DNA from: JALYYC01 sp963795805
GTDB lineage: Bacteria; Chloroflexota; Dormibacteria; CF-121
Assembly (NCBI GenBank): GCA_963795805.1
Contig: CAWCIV010000004.1
Coordinates: forward strand, 496,001-560,000
Reading direction: 5' to 3'
Length of the DNA stretch: 64,000 nt
Shown here: positions 16,290 through 26,335 of the stretch, in pieces
How positions within the stretch are numbered: the first letter of the stretch is position 1
How the letters are laid out: every line of letters starts with the position of its first letter
Notes under the pieces: generated by a model
What the model saw: the letters and a program-made list of their open reading frames with translations, nothing else
Told to the model about the DNA's origin: nothing
Database searches by the model: none
Made by a program: the position numbers and the translations under genes

Positions 16290-17831
16290 GTGATACGAGC
16301 AGCTTCACCGACGCCGGGGCGGCGGCGCGCCCAGCGTCTCCTGGAGGTGGCCCCAGGGGCGTTGACCTGGAGCATCCTCTTTGCGCCCGTGCTGGCCTCG
16401 CTGATCTTTGCCCAGTACGTCGCCTACGCCATCTTCGCGCTGGAAACCTACTGGGTTCTCCGGACCTTCATCGTCGTCGTCTTCATCCGGCGCACCTACC
16501 GGCGGATGAAGGCGGCCATCAAGGAGGACTGGTGGGCGAAATGCGTGGCGCTGCCGCCTGACCCCTCGCGTCCGTCGGCCGCCCAGATCGTCCACGCCTT
16601 GCTGATCCCGACGTATACCGAGCCCTACCCGATCCTTCGCGAGACGGTCAAGGCGATCGCCGAGGCTGACTACCCCACCGCCAACAAGATCGTCGCCATC
16701 ATCACCCGCGAGTCGGACCGCGCCGGGTGGGACAACGTCCGCAAGCTCCAGGAGGAGTTCGGGCCAAAGCTCCGCGCCTTCTTCCATATCAAAGACCCGC
16801 TCCTCCCCGGCATCGTCGTCGGCAAGTCAGCCGCGATGGCCTACGGCGGCCCGGCCCTGAAACGAGAGCTCGACGCCCTCGGTCTCGACCCGCAACACGT
16901 CATCCTCACCGACCTCGACTCAGACTTTCGCGTCCATCGCCAGTACTTCTCCTACGTGACCTACCACTATGTGTTGGAGCCGGCCCGGCTGGAATGCATC
17001 TTCCAGCCGATCCCAATGTTCCACAACAACCTCTGGCGCGTTCCCACCGTGGTCCGGGTGATGGCCAGCGCCTGCACCCAGTGGCAGATGTTCCTCGAAT
17101 CGCGGCCCGACCGTATGCTCGCGTTCAGCAGCTACTCGATGTCACTCGACCTGGTGGCGAAGGTGGGGTACTGGGATGACGACGTGATCCCGGAGGACTC
17201 GCGTTTCTACTGGAAGGCGTTCTTCCACACGAAGGGCCGCATGAAGATGATGCCGGTCTTTCTGCCGATCTTCGGCGATGCGCCGGAAGCCTCCGACCAG
17301 GGATTCTGGCCCTGGGAACGGGCCAAGACGCATGCCAACCAGTACAACCAGATCAAGCGCTGGGCCTGGGGCGTCAGTGACATTCCCTACGTGACGCTGC
17401 GCCTCCTCGACCATCCCGAGATCCCACTCTCGCTGCGCATGCGCCGCTACAGCTACATGGTGTTCAACCACCTCACCTGGACGACGATGCCGGTTCTTCT
17501 GCTGTTCGGCGCCGCATTGCCCCGCCTGCTCCAGGTCGACTGGAACCTCGCCGACCATGCCGAGAGCCTGGCCGCGATCGCCTTCGTCCTGATCAACATC
17601 GCGTTCCTCAACGTCGCCGCCCTCATCCTGGTGGAACGCCGGATCAACCCCCCGATGCCCAAGCGCTGGAGCTACCCGCGCAAGGTGTGGGCCTACCTGC
17701 AGCTGGCCAGCTATCCGCCGGTCGGCCTGCTCTTCAGCGTGCTCCCGGCGCTCGAGGCGCAGAGCCGGCTGATGCTCGGCATGTACCTCGAGTACAAGGT
17801 CACCGAGAAGGTCGCCGAGAGTCCAGCCTAG
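16290..17831 (+). CDS. Membrane family-2 glycosyltransferase (cellulose-synthase-like)
   Basis: A 513-residue processive-type GT2. Two N-terminal membrane segments (residues ~25-60) precede a GT-A domain with the donor-binding LIPTYTEPYPILRET, the metal-binding DLDSD near 210, the base-containing PEDSRFYWKAFF and the acceptor motif QIKRWAWG (QxxRW). Three or four more membrane helices form the C-terminus. This order matches polymerising enzymes that synthesise and extrude a glycan. The sugar is unknown. The neighbouring GT87-like enzyme and flippase suggest a cell-surface polysaccharide. Confidence 0.87.
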   Translation: MIRAASPTPGRRRAQRLLEVAPGALTWSILFAPVLASLIFAQYVAYAIFALETYWVLRTFIVVVFIRRTYRRMKAAIKEDWWAKCVALPPDPSRPSAAQIVHALLIPTYTEPYPILRETVKAIAEADYPTANKIVAIITRESDRAGWDNVRKLQEEFGPKLRAFFHIKDPLLPGIVVGKSAAMAYGGPALKRELDALGLDPQHVILTDLDSDFRVHRQYFSYVTYHYVLEPARLECIFQPIPMFHNNLWRVPTVVRVMASACTQWQMFLESRPDRMLAFSSYSMSLDLVAKVGYWDDDVIPEDSRFYWKAFFHTKGRMKMMPVFLPIFGDAPEASDQGFWPWERAKTHANQYNQIKRWAWGVSDIPYVTLRLLDHPEIPLSLRMRRYSYMVFNHLTWTTMPVLLLFGAALPRLLQVDWNLADHAESLAAIAFVLINIAFLNVAALILVERRINPPMPKRWSYPRKVWAYLQLASYPPVGLLFSVLPALEAQSRLMLGMYLEYKVTEKVAESPA

Positions 17832-18945
17832 CTGCGTCGCCCGGCCGCCAGAGGAGGTAGGCGGTCAGCGCGCCGATCAGCAGCGCGCCGTACAGGCCGA
17901 CCGATGATAGCCACGTAAGGGCCGGGTCGGCACGGTAGACGGTTTCCCGGGCCGCATCGAGCTGGGCCTGGGCCTCGATCAACAGCCAACCGATGACGCC
18001 CGCGCCAAGGATCCACCAGCGTCCGTTGAGCTGCGTCCAGGCAAAGACCAGGCAAAGAAGGAGCGGGGTGAAATTCCAGAGCGAGTTCTTCGGCGCGCCG
18101 ACCACCCCGAGCCAGAGGCTGATCGCCAGCGCGCCCGCCCAGGGGCGCTGCCGCACTCGCACGAGCAGCAGGATCGTCCCAACCGTGAGCAAGGCCACGA
18201 TGACCACCATCGCGGCTTCGACCGGCAAGCCGGGGAGGGGCGCCCGGGTCCAGGTCGAGTCGAGGCCGAGGCGGCTGATCCAGCCGTTGATCGACTCGTT
18301 GCTCCAGTAGGTATCAGGACCGAGAAAATAGCCGGCGCGATTCGTGGCCCCCAATCCCGGCCCGATTTGCAGCAGGAGCAGGGCAAGAAAAAGCCCGAGA
18401 CCGTTTCGCAGGCGGCGCCAGGATGGGGGCCGCTCCGTCACGCCGGCCAGAAAGCCGCTGAGCGGATAGAGCTTGACGGCGGCGGCCAGCCCGAGCATCG
18501 GACCGGGCGCAACGCACCGGTACGCGACGGCGAGCGCCAGCAGCACGATCAGGTTGGCCTGCCCGAAATAGAGTGAACCGTTCACGGGCGGAAAGAGCCC
18601 GGCGGCCGCACCCCCCACGAGGCCGTGGGTCCAGGACAGCGCCGGAATCGAGCCCAACAGCAGGGCGATCGCGCCGGCCAGGGCCACCAGGCTCAGCGCG
18701 GAGAAGACGAGCGCGGCGGTATGGGGATCAAGGAGCGCGAGCGGCCGCACCAGGTGGGCGAAGAACAGGGGATAGGAGTAGCCGCTACCCGACTCGACCT
18801 GCAGCCCGGTTCCGCGTTGCACGGCAGCGAGCGCCGAAACGTCATAGGGATTCTGGCCGCGATTGAGGAGGACGCCGGCGCCCCAGTAGTCGTAGAAGTC
18901 GTTGAATTGGCCGCCGGTCCCCCGCGTGACGAGGCTGTATTCCAC
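17800..18945 (-). CDS. GT87/DUF2029-like polyprenol-phosphate-dependent mannosyltransferase
   Basis: A 381-residue polytopic protein with about nine to ten hydrophobic helices. The first extracytoplasmic loop contains NDFYDYWGAGVLLNRGQNPYD, matching the D-x-Y loop that holds the catalytic Asp in GT-C enzymes of the DUF2029/PimE type. LYFGQANLIVLLALAVAY, followed by AAVKLYPL, is also typical. These enzymes use polyprenyl-phosphate sugars outside the membrane. GTG 18945 is the first usable start, but the codons upstream (ALAGGALAAVAALG) would complete an N-terminal helix, so the true start may be non-standard or lost. It overlaps the GT2 gene by 32 bases, convergently. Confidence 0.75.
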   Translation of the reverse strand: MEYSLVTRGTGGQFNDFYDYWGAGVLLNRGQNPYDVSALAAVQRGTGLQVESGSGYSYPLFFAHLVRPLALLDPHTAALVFSALSLVALAGAIALLLGSIPALSWTHGLVGGAAAGLFPPVNGSLYFGQANLIVLLALAVAYRCVAPGPMLGLAAAVKLYPLSGFLAGVTERPPSWRRLRNGLGLFLALLLLQIGPGLGATNRAGYFLGPDTYWSNESINGWISRLGLDSTWTRAPLPGLPVEAAMVVIVALLTVGTILLLVRVRQRPWAGALAISLWLGVVGAPKNSLWNFTPLLLCLVFAWTQLNGRWWILGAGVIGWLLIEAQAQLDAARETVYRADPALTWLSSVGLYGALLIGALTAYLLWRPGDAARLDSRRPSR

Positions 18946-19019
18946 TCGCCCGAGCGCGGCGACCGCAGCCAGGGCGCCGCCGGCGAGGGCGGTTCGTGAC
19001 GTGAGTCCGGCGCCCCGTC

Positions 19020-20021
19020 CTAGCGTAGGCCGACCGCATGCTGAACGCGCTGCAGCGTCGCGTTCGCCGTCGGGCTCAGCCGCTCGGCCGTCTGGCGGAG
19101 CTGCTGCATCAGGGCCAGGTCATCCTTGCGGATCTCGCGGTAGCGTTCCTGGATCGGTTCCAGGGCCTCGATGACCGCATCGGCGACGGCTTTCTTGAGC
19201 ACGCTGTATGGCTTGCCGGCAAACTCTTGCTCAAGCGTCGCCGGATCTTTTTCCTGGATGGTGCGATAGATCTCGAGCAGGTTCGCCACGCCGGGGCCGG
19301 CAGGAAAACGGACCTCAGGCTGCGTATCGGTCTGTGCACGGGCCAGTTTCCTGCGGATCACATCGGGCGGGTCGAGCATGAAGATCGCATGGCCAGGAAC
19401 GTCGCGAGCAATGCTCTTACTCATCTTCTTCTCGGGGTCATCAAGACCCTTGATCTCCGCGCCAGCCTTTTCGATCAGCGGCTCGGGAACAACGAGAATG
19501 TCGCCGAAGCGCTGATTCATGCGCTGGCCAATGTCGCGCGAGTACTCGAGGTGCTGTCGCTGGTCCTCACCAACCGGGACGTACTTGGTGTCGTACAGCA
19601 TGATGTCGGCCGCCATCAGCGATGGATAGGTCAGCACGCCGGTGCCGATCCGCTCCTGGCCCTGTCGGGCGGTGCGGTCCTTGAACTGCGTCATTCGCTC
19701 GAGCCAGCCGATCGGCGTGAAACACTGCAAGATCCATGCCAGCTCGGCGTGCGCGGCGACGTGCGATTGAGCGAAGATCGCGTGCTCGGTCTTGATGCCA
19801 CTTGCCATGTAGATAGCCGCCAGCTCGAGTGTGTACTTGCGGAGTCGCTCGGGGTCGTGCAGGGTTGTCAGCGCGTGTAGGTCAACGATGCAGAAGATGT
19901 TGTCGTAGCGGTCCTGGTTGCGAACCCAGTTGCGAATCGCGCCCAGATAGTTGCCAAGATGCGGGCTGGCGTCCGGCTGGATGCCGGAAAACACGCGCGG
20001 TTTGCCGGTAGCGTCGGGCAT
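19020..20021 (-). CDS. trpS: Tryptophanyl-tRNA synthetase
   Basis: A 333-residue class I synthetase charging tRNA-Trp. The HIGH-equivalent is PDASPHLGNYLGA at residues ~17-29 and the KMSKS loop is KKMSKS near 205. The GEDQRQHLEYSRDIGQRMN segment and C-terminal helices are typical. Length is normal for bacterial TrpS. The ATG at 20021 has no Shine-Dalgarno but follows TAACAT by 6 bases. The GT87-like gene lies downstream on the same strand. Confidence 0.96.
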   Translation of the reverse strand: MPDATGKPRVFSGIQPDASPHLGNYLGAIRNWVRNQDRYDNIFCIVDLHALTTLHDPERLRKYTLELAAIYMASGIKTEHAIFAQSHVAAHAELAWILQCFTPIGWLERMTQFKDRTARQGQERIGTGVLTYPSLMAADIMLYDTKYVPVGEDQRQHLEYSRDIGQRMNQRFGDILVVPEPLIEKAGAEIKGLDDPEKKMSKSIARDVPGHAIFMLDPPDVIRRKLARAQTDTQPEVRFPAGPGVANLLEIYRTIQEKDPATLEQEFAGKPYSVLKKAVADAVIEALEPIQERYREIRKDDLALMQQLRQTAERLSPTANATLQRVQHAVGLR

Positions 20022-20027
20022 CCCCGA

Positions 20028-20033
20028 ATGTTA
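20028..20033 (-). promoter_or_regulatory. -10 box TAACAT before trpS
   Basis: On the minus strand six bases lie between the box and the trpS ATG at 20021, predicting a leaderless mRNA. Confidence 0.5.
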
Positions 20034-20034
20034 G

Positions 20035-20418
20035 CTAGAGCAATTGGATCGTGTAGCTGAAGTCGGCCGTGAGAGCCTGGCCGGCCGACACCGTCAGGAG
20101 GCGCGACCCCTGTTTCGAGAGAAGCGGCTCCCGCGGACCAACCTGGTATTGGCCGGCCGGCAGGCTGACGGAATAGAAGCCGCGCGCATCCGTCGTGGCG
20201 ACTGACGCTGTCCCGCCGTTGACCGGCCGGAAGGTCAGGGCTATCCCCGGCGCGGGATGGAACCGGCAGGTGGTCGCGTCGTCGCGGGCGGCGCCGCCGC
20301 AGGCCCGGGTGCTGACGTGGCCACTGATGGTGGCCGCCTTCGGGGCCGACAGTGGACTCCCGGCGCAACCCGCCAGGATGCCAAGGACCGCGAGCGATAT
20401 CAGAACCCGCTTGAGCAC
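20035..20418 (-). CDS. Lipoprotein with carboxypeptidase-regulatory-like fold
   Basis: A 127-residue lipoprotein. The signal peptide VLKRVLISLAVLGILAGC ends in a lipobox with Cys at about residue 18. The mature part has a beta-sandwich pattern (ISGHVSTRACGG, LTFRPVNGGTASVATTDARGFYSVSLPAGQYQVG) typical of CarboxypepD_reg/SdrD-like domains that often bind or present other proteins. GTG 20418 is chosen because it gives a clean lipoprotein signal; upstream codons are Arg/Thr-rich and unlike a signal. The function is unknown. Confidence 0.7.
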   Translation of the reverse strand: MLKRVLISLAVLGILAGCAGSPLSAPKAATISGHVSTRACGGAARDDATTCRFHPAPGIALTFRPVNGGTASVATTDARGFYSVSLPAGQYQVGPREPLLSKQGSRLLTVSAGQALTADFSYTIQLL

Positions 20419-20460
20419 GTCACCTATATAACGCCGGATGGCGAGGAAAGTTCCCGGGAC

Positions 20461-20466
20461 TAGAAT
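20461..20466 (+). promoter_or_regulatory. -10 box TAGAAT before the flippase
   Basis: Seven bases lie between the box and GTG 20474. Confidence 0.45.
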
Positions 20467-20473
20467 CCGCGCC

Positions 20474-21895
20474 GTGAGCCAGCGCCTCGCCAGCCGCACG
20501 CTGCGCAACAGCGTGCTCGTGGTGGGGGCGCGGGCGCTTGCGAAAATCGGCGTCTTCCTCGTCATCGTCCTGCTCTGGCGCCACCTCCGGGACGAGCGCT
20601 ACGGCAGGTTCGCCACGATGGTTGTCTACGTGACGCTGGCGGGGGTGATCGCCGACCTCGGCACCCAAACCATCTTCATCCGTGACGCCTCCCGCGACCG
20701 CGACCTGTTCCGTCGCTATCTCGGCAACCTGGTGAGCGCCCGCCTCGCTCTTTCCGTGGTGGCGCTCGTCGTCCTCGCGGCGGCGCTGCGCATCCTGAGT
20801 CCGGCCCTCTTTCCCTACACGCTGGCCGCCTTTGCCCTGCTGCTGACCACCAGCTACTCCAGCCTGCTTCGCGGCATCTTCTACATCCGCGGGCGACTCG
20901 GCTATGAGGCGGTCGCCATCGTGATCGAGGCGCTGGTGCTCCTCGGCCTCACGGTCTACGCCATCAGCAACCATGCCACCTGGGATGTCTTTCTGTGGGT
21001 CTATGCGGCAAGCTACCTGTTCACCTGCCTCTTCACGTTCGCCATCCTTCGCTGGCGCTGGCACGAGGGGATCGTCCCGCGTTTCGAACCGGCGCTGATC
21101 CGCGCGCTGCTGCTGGCCGGCCTGCCGCTCGCGCTCGGTTTCACCATCACCACGATCTATGCCCAGCTCGACATCGTCCTGCTCCAGGTGTTCAAGAACT
21201 TCCAGATGGTCGGTTGGTACTCCGCCGCCAACAAGTACGTCGACGCGGTCGCCTGGATCCCGCAGTCGGCCATGGGCGCGGTCTTCCCCGCGCTGGCGAT
21301 GCTCTCCCGCGGCGACGACAAACGCCTGGCCTTCGCCTACGAGAAGTCGTACAAGATGCTGGCGCTCATCGCCCTGCCGCTGGCCGTCGGCATCGGCATC
21401 ATGGCCGCCGCCATCGTGCACCTGACCCGCGGCTTCGACCAGTCGATCCCGGCGCTCCAACTCCTCGCGCCGTCGATCGCGTTGCTCTTCGTCAACAACG
21501 CCTTCATCTACGCCCTGACGGCGATGAACCGCCAGGCGGATTTCACCCGCCTGGCGCTGATGACGCTCGTCGTGAATGTCATCCTCAACGTCGCCCTGAT
21601 CCCGCCTTTCGGCTACCTGGGGGCCGCCGTTGCCTCGACCCTGACGGAGCTGGCGCTCTTTGCGGGCGGCTGGTGGCTGCTGCGCCGCCACCTCGTGGCA
21701 CTCCCCGTGATCCGCAGCATCGGCCCGATCCTCCTCAGCGTGGCGTTGATGGGCGGAGCCGTCTACCTGGCCCGGGCGCTGCCCTTGATCCTCGTCGTGG
21801 CGGTCGCGGTGATCGTCTACGCCGCCGGTCTGCTCGTCTTCCGCGCGCTCGATCGTGAGGAGTGGGCGATCCTGCGCGCCAGCCTTCGGGCTTAG
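20474..21895 (+). CDS. Wzx-like polysaccharide flippase (MOP superfamily)
   Basis: A 473-residue membrane protein with about 12-14 helices. It belongs to the oligosaccharide flippase branch that moves lipid-linked sugar units across the membrane. The first helix pair holds LRNSVLVVGARALAKIGVF and RDERYGRFATMVVYVTLAGVIADLGTQTI, the conserved Wzx entry. GWYSAANKYVDAVAWIPQSAMGAVFPALA is the second repeat equivalent. GTG 20474 is preferred over ATG 20438 because a TAGAAT box sits 7 bases before it. With the nearby GT2 and GT87-like genes it suggests surface-glycan export. The stop overlaps the convergent dinB-family gene by 4 bases. Confidence 0.88.
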   Translation: MSQRLASRTLRNSVLVVGARALAKIGVFLVIVLLWRHLRDERYGRFATMVVYVTLAGVIADLGTQTIFIRDASRDRDLFRRYLGNLVSARLALSVVALVVLAAALRILSPALFPYTLAAFALLLTTSYSSLLRGIFYIRGRLGYEAVAIVIEALVLLGLTVYAISNHATWDVFLWVYAASYLFTCLFTFAILRWRWHEGIVPRFEPALIRALLLAGLPLALGFTITTIYAQLDIVLLQVFKNFQMVGWYSAANKYVDAVAWIPQSAMGAVFPALAMLSRGDDKRLAFAYEKSYKMLALIALPLAVGIGIMAAAIVHLTRGFDQSIPALQLLAPSIALLFVNNAFIYALTAMNRQADFTRLALMTLVVNVILNVALIPPFGYLGAAVASTLTELALFAGGWWLLRRHLVALPVIRSIGPILLSVALMGGAVYLARALPLILVVAVAVIVYAAGLLVFRALDREEWAILRASLRA

Positions 21896-22377
21896 GGGGA
21901 CCTCCGGCTTCTCGCCTCGCCCAGTGCGCGTTCGATCTGCTCGGCGTGCTCGTGGCAGTGTTTCGAATAGATTCCCAGCCAGGTCTCGACCGAGTAGGGC
22001 CCGATCTCGCTGTGGGTGCCGGCCCGCTTCCAGTCCGCCTCGGTCAATCGCTTCAGGATCGATGCCGTCGTCTCCCTGGCACTCCGGATGGCATCGAGCG
22101 ACGGCTGTACCGGTCGCTCCCGGTAATGGAGCTTGCGCGCGAACTCATCGCCGTCGTAGCCGATGATCTCCGGGTTTTCCTCCGCGATCAACCGCCGCAA
22201 TCGGATGGCGGAGGTCAGCTCGCTGTCGGCCGTGTGATGGATGACCTCCCGCGGTGACCACCCGCCATCCGCCGGCCTGGCATCGAGCTCCGCGTCACTC
22301 AGGCCGCGCACCGTTCCAGCGATCCGATCCGGGCCCTGTTGGTACTGCGCGATCAGCGCCTTGCGATCCTGAATCAT
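21892..22377 (-). CDS. DinB-family metal-binding four-helix protein
   Basis: A 161-residue DinB/YfiT-like protein. The first metal-ligand His lies in WSPREVIHHTADSE near residue 46 and the other pair in HCHEHAEQIERA near 140, forming the usual triad of His on a four-helix bundle. Relatives are thiol transferases or bacillithiol S-transferases; here the activity is unknown. The ATG at 22377 follows TAGGGT by 6 bases. It is divergent from apt with only 27 bases between the starts. Confidence 0.82.
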   Translation of the reverse strand: MIQDRKALIAQYQQGPDRIAGTVRGLSDAELDARPADGGWSPREVIHHTADSELTSAIRLRRLIAEENPEIIGYDGDEFARKLHYRERPVQPSLDAIRSARETTASILKRLTEADWKRAGTHSEIGPYSVETWLGIYSKHCHEHAEQIERALGEARSRRSP

Positions 22378-22383
22378 TACGCG

Positions 22384-22389
22384 ACCCTA
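22384..22389 (-). promoter_or_regulatory. -10 box TAGGGT before the DinB-family gene
   Basis: Minus-strand box, six bases from ATG 22377. Only three bases separate it from the apt box on the other strand. Confidence 0.5.
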
Positions 22390-22392
22390 ACC

Positions 22393-22398
22393 TAAACT
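22393..22398 (+). promoter_or_regulatory. -10 box TAAACT before apt
   Basis: Six bases lie between the box and GTG 22405. It drives the apt-PfkB-ahcY-metK series if real. Confidence 0.5.
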
Positions 22399-22404
22399 AC
22401 ACGG

Positions 22405-22942
22405 GTGCCTGACAACGGGGTGGTGCTGGCCGCCCTCAAGGGGAAGATCCGCGACGTCCCAAACTTCCCCAAAGACGGCATCCTTTTCAAAGACATCACC
22501 ACCCTGCTGCAGGATCCGCAGGCCTTCCGGCAGGCCGTCGATCTCATGGCAGCGACCTATCGGGACAAGGCGGTCGAGCTGGTCGTCGGCGTCGAATCCC
22601 GCGGCTTCATCTTCGGCGGGGCACTCGCCTACCTCCTGAATGCCGGATTCGTCCCGGTCCGCAAGGAGGGCAAGCTGCCCCATCAGAAGATTTCCGAAGC
22701 CTATGCCCTGGAATACGGCTCGGCCATGCTCGAGATCCACCGGGACGCGGATCAGGCCCGGCCAGACGGTCGTGATCGTCGACGACTTGCTGGCGACGGG
22801 CGGTACGGCCAGGGCCACGGCAAACCTGGTCCAAAAGCTCGGTGGGAAGGTCGTCGGCATCTCGTTTCTGATCGAGCTCGCGTTTCTCAAGGGGGCCGAC
22901 AACCTGGCGGAATACCACGTCGTCTCCCACCTGCAGTTCTGA
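22405..22942 (+). CDS. apt: Adenine phosphoribosyltransferase (one-base frameshift)
   Basis: Apt makes AMP from adenine and PRPP. The N-terminal frame shows IRDVPNFPKDGILFKDITTLLQDP, VGVESRGFIFGGALAYLLNAGFVPVRKEGKLP and EYGSAMLEIHRDA. After 22748-22750 the PRPP loop TVVIVDDLLATGGTARA and the end (to YHVVSHLQF, TGA 22940-22942) are read in another frame. Deleting one G of GCGGATC gives HRDAIRPGQTV, the normal sequence. Because of the extra base, the 5' frame runs on into the PfkB gene and mimics a 490-residue fusion; the fusion is not real. It is the first gene of a methyl-cycle/adenine salvage operon. Confidence 0.9.
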
Positions 22943-23877
22943 TGGCCGAGATCAAGCCGATCCTGGTGGTGGGCTCGGTCGCCCTCGATGCGGTCGAAAC
23001 ACCGGCGGAGTCGGCGAGCGAGGTCCTTGGCGGCGCGGCCAGCTACTTCTGTCTCTCCGCCTCCATGTTCGCTCCGGTCAGGCTGGTGGCGGTGGTCGGC
23101 GACGACTTCCCGGCCCAGCACCGCACGCTGCTGGCGGAACGCGGGATCGACCTGACCGGGCTGCAGGTCGAGGCCGGGAAGACCTTCCGCTGGACGGCGC
23201 GCTACTCCGGGGTGCGGCTGGAGGAGCGACTCACGCTCGATACCCAGCTGGGGGTCTTCGCCGGGTTTCACCCCACCATCCCGGACCGCTACAAGGACTC
23301 GACGCTCGTGTTCCTTGCCAACATCCAGCCGGAATTGCAGCTCGAGGTCCTCTCCCAGGCGCGCCATGCGGAGTTCATCGCCTGCGACACCATGAAGCTC
23401 TGGCTCGATACCGCGCGTCCCTCGCTCGAACGCCTCTTCCGCCGCGTGCATTGCGTGCTCATGAACGACGAGGAAGCCGTTCAGTTCACCGGCGATCGGT
23501 TCCTCCCGTCAGCGGCGCGGGCCATCCTGTCGTACGGGCCGAAGGCGGTCATCATCAAGCGCGGCGAGCATGGCTCCCTGCTCTTCACGGGTGATCGCGT
23601 CTTCAGCGCCCCGGCCCTCCCGCTGGCGTCGATCAAGGACCCAACCGGGGCGGGTGACGCCTTTGCCGGCGGGTTTCTCGGCGCCATCGCGCGGGCCGGT
23701 CGAATCGATGACGGGGTGCTTCGGCGCGCCATGCTCTACGGCAGCGTGCTGGGCTCGCTGGCGGTGCAGGACTTCAGCGTTGTCGGGGTCGCCAGGGCCG
23801 ACGCGCGCGAGATTGAGACCCGGTTCAGTACGCTTGTCGATATGATCTCTCTCGCGCCCACGTGGGACAGCAACTAA
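22942..23877 (+). CDS. PfkB-family kinase, probable adenosine or nucleoside kinase
   Basis: A 311-residue ribokinase-fold kinase. The N-terminal part starts IKPILVVGSVALDAVETP with the GGAASYFCLSAS sugar-lid region. The C-terminal signature DPTGAGDAFAGGFLG carries the catalytic Asp and the anion hole. The ATG overlaps the apt stop (TGATG). Its position between apt and ahcY suggests it phosphorylates adenosine released by AhcY, but related kinases act on ribose, fructose or 2-keto-3-deoxygluconate. The family is certain; the substrate is inferred from context. Confidence 0.85.
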   Translation: MAEIKPILVVGSVALDAVETPAESASEVLGGAASYFCLSASMFAPVRLVAVVGDDFPAQHRTLLAERGIDLTGLQVEAGKTFRWTARYSGVRLEERLTLDTQLGVFAGFHPTIPDRYKDSTLVFLANIQPELQLEVLSQARHAEFIACDTMKLWLDTARPSLERLFRRVHCVLMNDEEAVQFTGDRFLPSAARAILSYGPKAVIIKRGEHGSLLFTGDRVFSAPALPLASIKDPTGAGDAFAGGFLGAIARAGRIDDGVLRRAMLYGSVLGSLAVQDFSVVGVARADAREIETRFSTLVDMISLAPTWDSN

Positions 23878-23879
23878 CT

Positions 23880-25153
23880 ATGGCAATCATTCCGGCCCAG
23901 CGCTACGACGTCAAGGACCCGAAGCTCGCTGCCGAGGGAGCTCGGATGATCGACTGGGCGGCCCAGGAGATGCCGGTCCTGCGCACGATCCGGGAACGGT
24001 TCCAAACGGAGCAGCCGCTCAAGGGGCTGCGCCTGTCGGCCTGTCTCCACGTCACCACCGAGACGGCCAACCTGGCGATCACGCTCAAGGCGGGCGGTGC
24101 CGACCTCGTGCTCTGCGCCTCCAACCCCCTCTCGACCTCCGACGCGGCGGCGGCCTCCCTGGTCCAGGACCATGGCATCAGCGTTTTCGCGATCAAGGGC
24201 GAGGACAACGAGACCTACTACCGCCACATCGCCGCGGCCCTGGAGCATCGCCCGACGATGACGATGGATGACGGGGCCGACCTGGTCGCTGCCCTGCATA
24301 AGGACCGCACCGACATCATCGGCGACGTCATCGGCGGGACCGAGGAGACGACGACTGGCGTGGTGCGACTCAAGAGCATGGCCGAGCACAAGGTGCTTCG
24401 CTACCCGATCATCGCCGTCAACGAGGCGATGACCAAGCACTTCTTTGACAACCGCTACGGCACCGGCCAGAGCACCATTGACGGGATCATCCGGGCCACC
24501 AACGTGCTCCTAGCCGGCAAGGTGTTCGTCGTGGCGGGCTACGGCTGGTGCGGGCGCGGTCTCGCGATGCGGGCCCGCGGCATGGGTGCCCACGTCATCG
24601 TCACCGAGGTCGAACCGGTCCGCGCCCTCGAGGCCGTCATGGACGGCTACCGCGTGATGACGATGCGGGAGGCGGCCAAGGAGGGCGACATCTTCGTCAC
24701 GGTCACCGGCGACATCAATGTGCTCGACGAGCCGCACCTGAAGGGGATGAAGAGCGGCGCCATCCTTGCCAACTCCGGCCACTTCAATGACGAGATCAAC
24801 CTCAGTGTGCTCGACACCATGGCGGAGAGCGTCCGGACCATCCGCACGTCGCTGGAGGAGTACAAGCTTCGAGACGGACGGCGCCTCTTCGTGCTCGGGG
24901 AAGGCCGTCTCGTCAACCTGGCCGCCGCCGAGGGCCATCCGGCAGCGGTCATGGACATGAGCTTCGCCAACCAGGCGCTCTCGGCCGAGTACCTCGTCAC
25001 CCACGCGCATGAACTGCAGCCCAAGGTGTACCCGGTACCGGACGACATCGACCGCGAAATCGCCCGGCTCAAGTTGGCCGCCATGGGGATCGCGATCGAC
25101 ACGCTGACCGAGGAGCAATCCGCATACCTGAGCGGATGGGAGTCCGGCACGCG

Positions 25154-25157
<4 letters not shown>
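23880..25157 (+). CDS. ahcY: S-adenosylhomocysteinase
   Basis: AhcY splits S-adenosylhomocysteine into adenosine and homocysteine. The 425-residue product has the substrate-domain CLHVTTETANLAITL, GGTEETTTGV, the NAD-binding GYGWCGRGLAMRARGMGAHV (GxGxxG) and the C-terminal NLAAAEGHP segment. The length and the absence of the ~40-residue insert fit the short archaeal/thermophile-type enzyme. ATG 23880 lies just after the kinase stop; GTG 23862 is also in frame. It is co-directional with metK, which it overlaps slightly. Confidence 0.95.

Positions 25158-26331
<1,174 letters not shown>

Positions 26332-26335
<4 letters not shown>

Noticed and set aside
22405..23877. Apt-PfkB fusion protein of 490 residues
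   Set aside because: The fusion arises only because of the extra base at 22748-22750; the true Apt end and TGATG overlap with the kinase are visible in the other frame.
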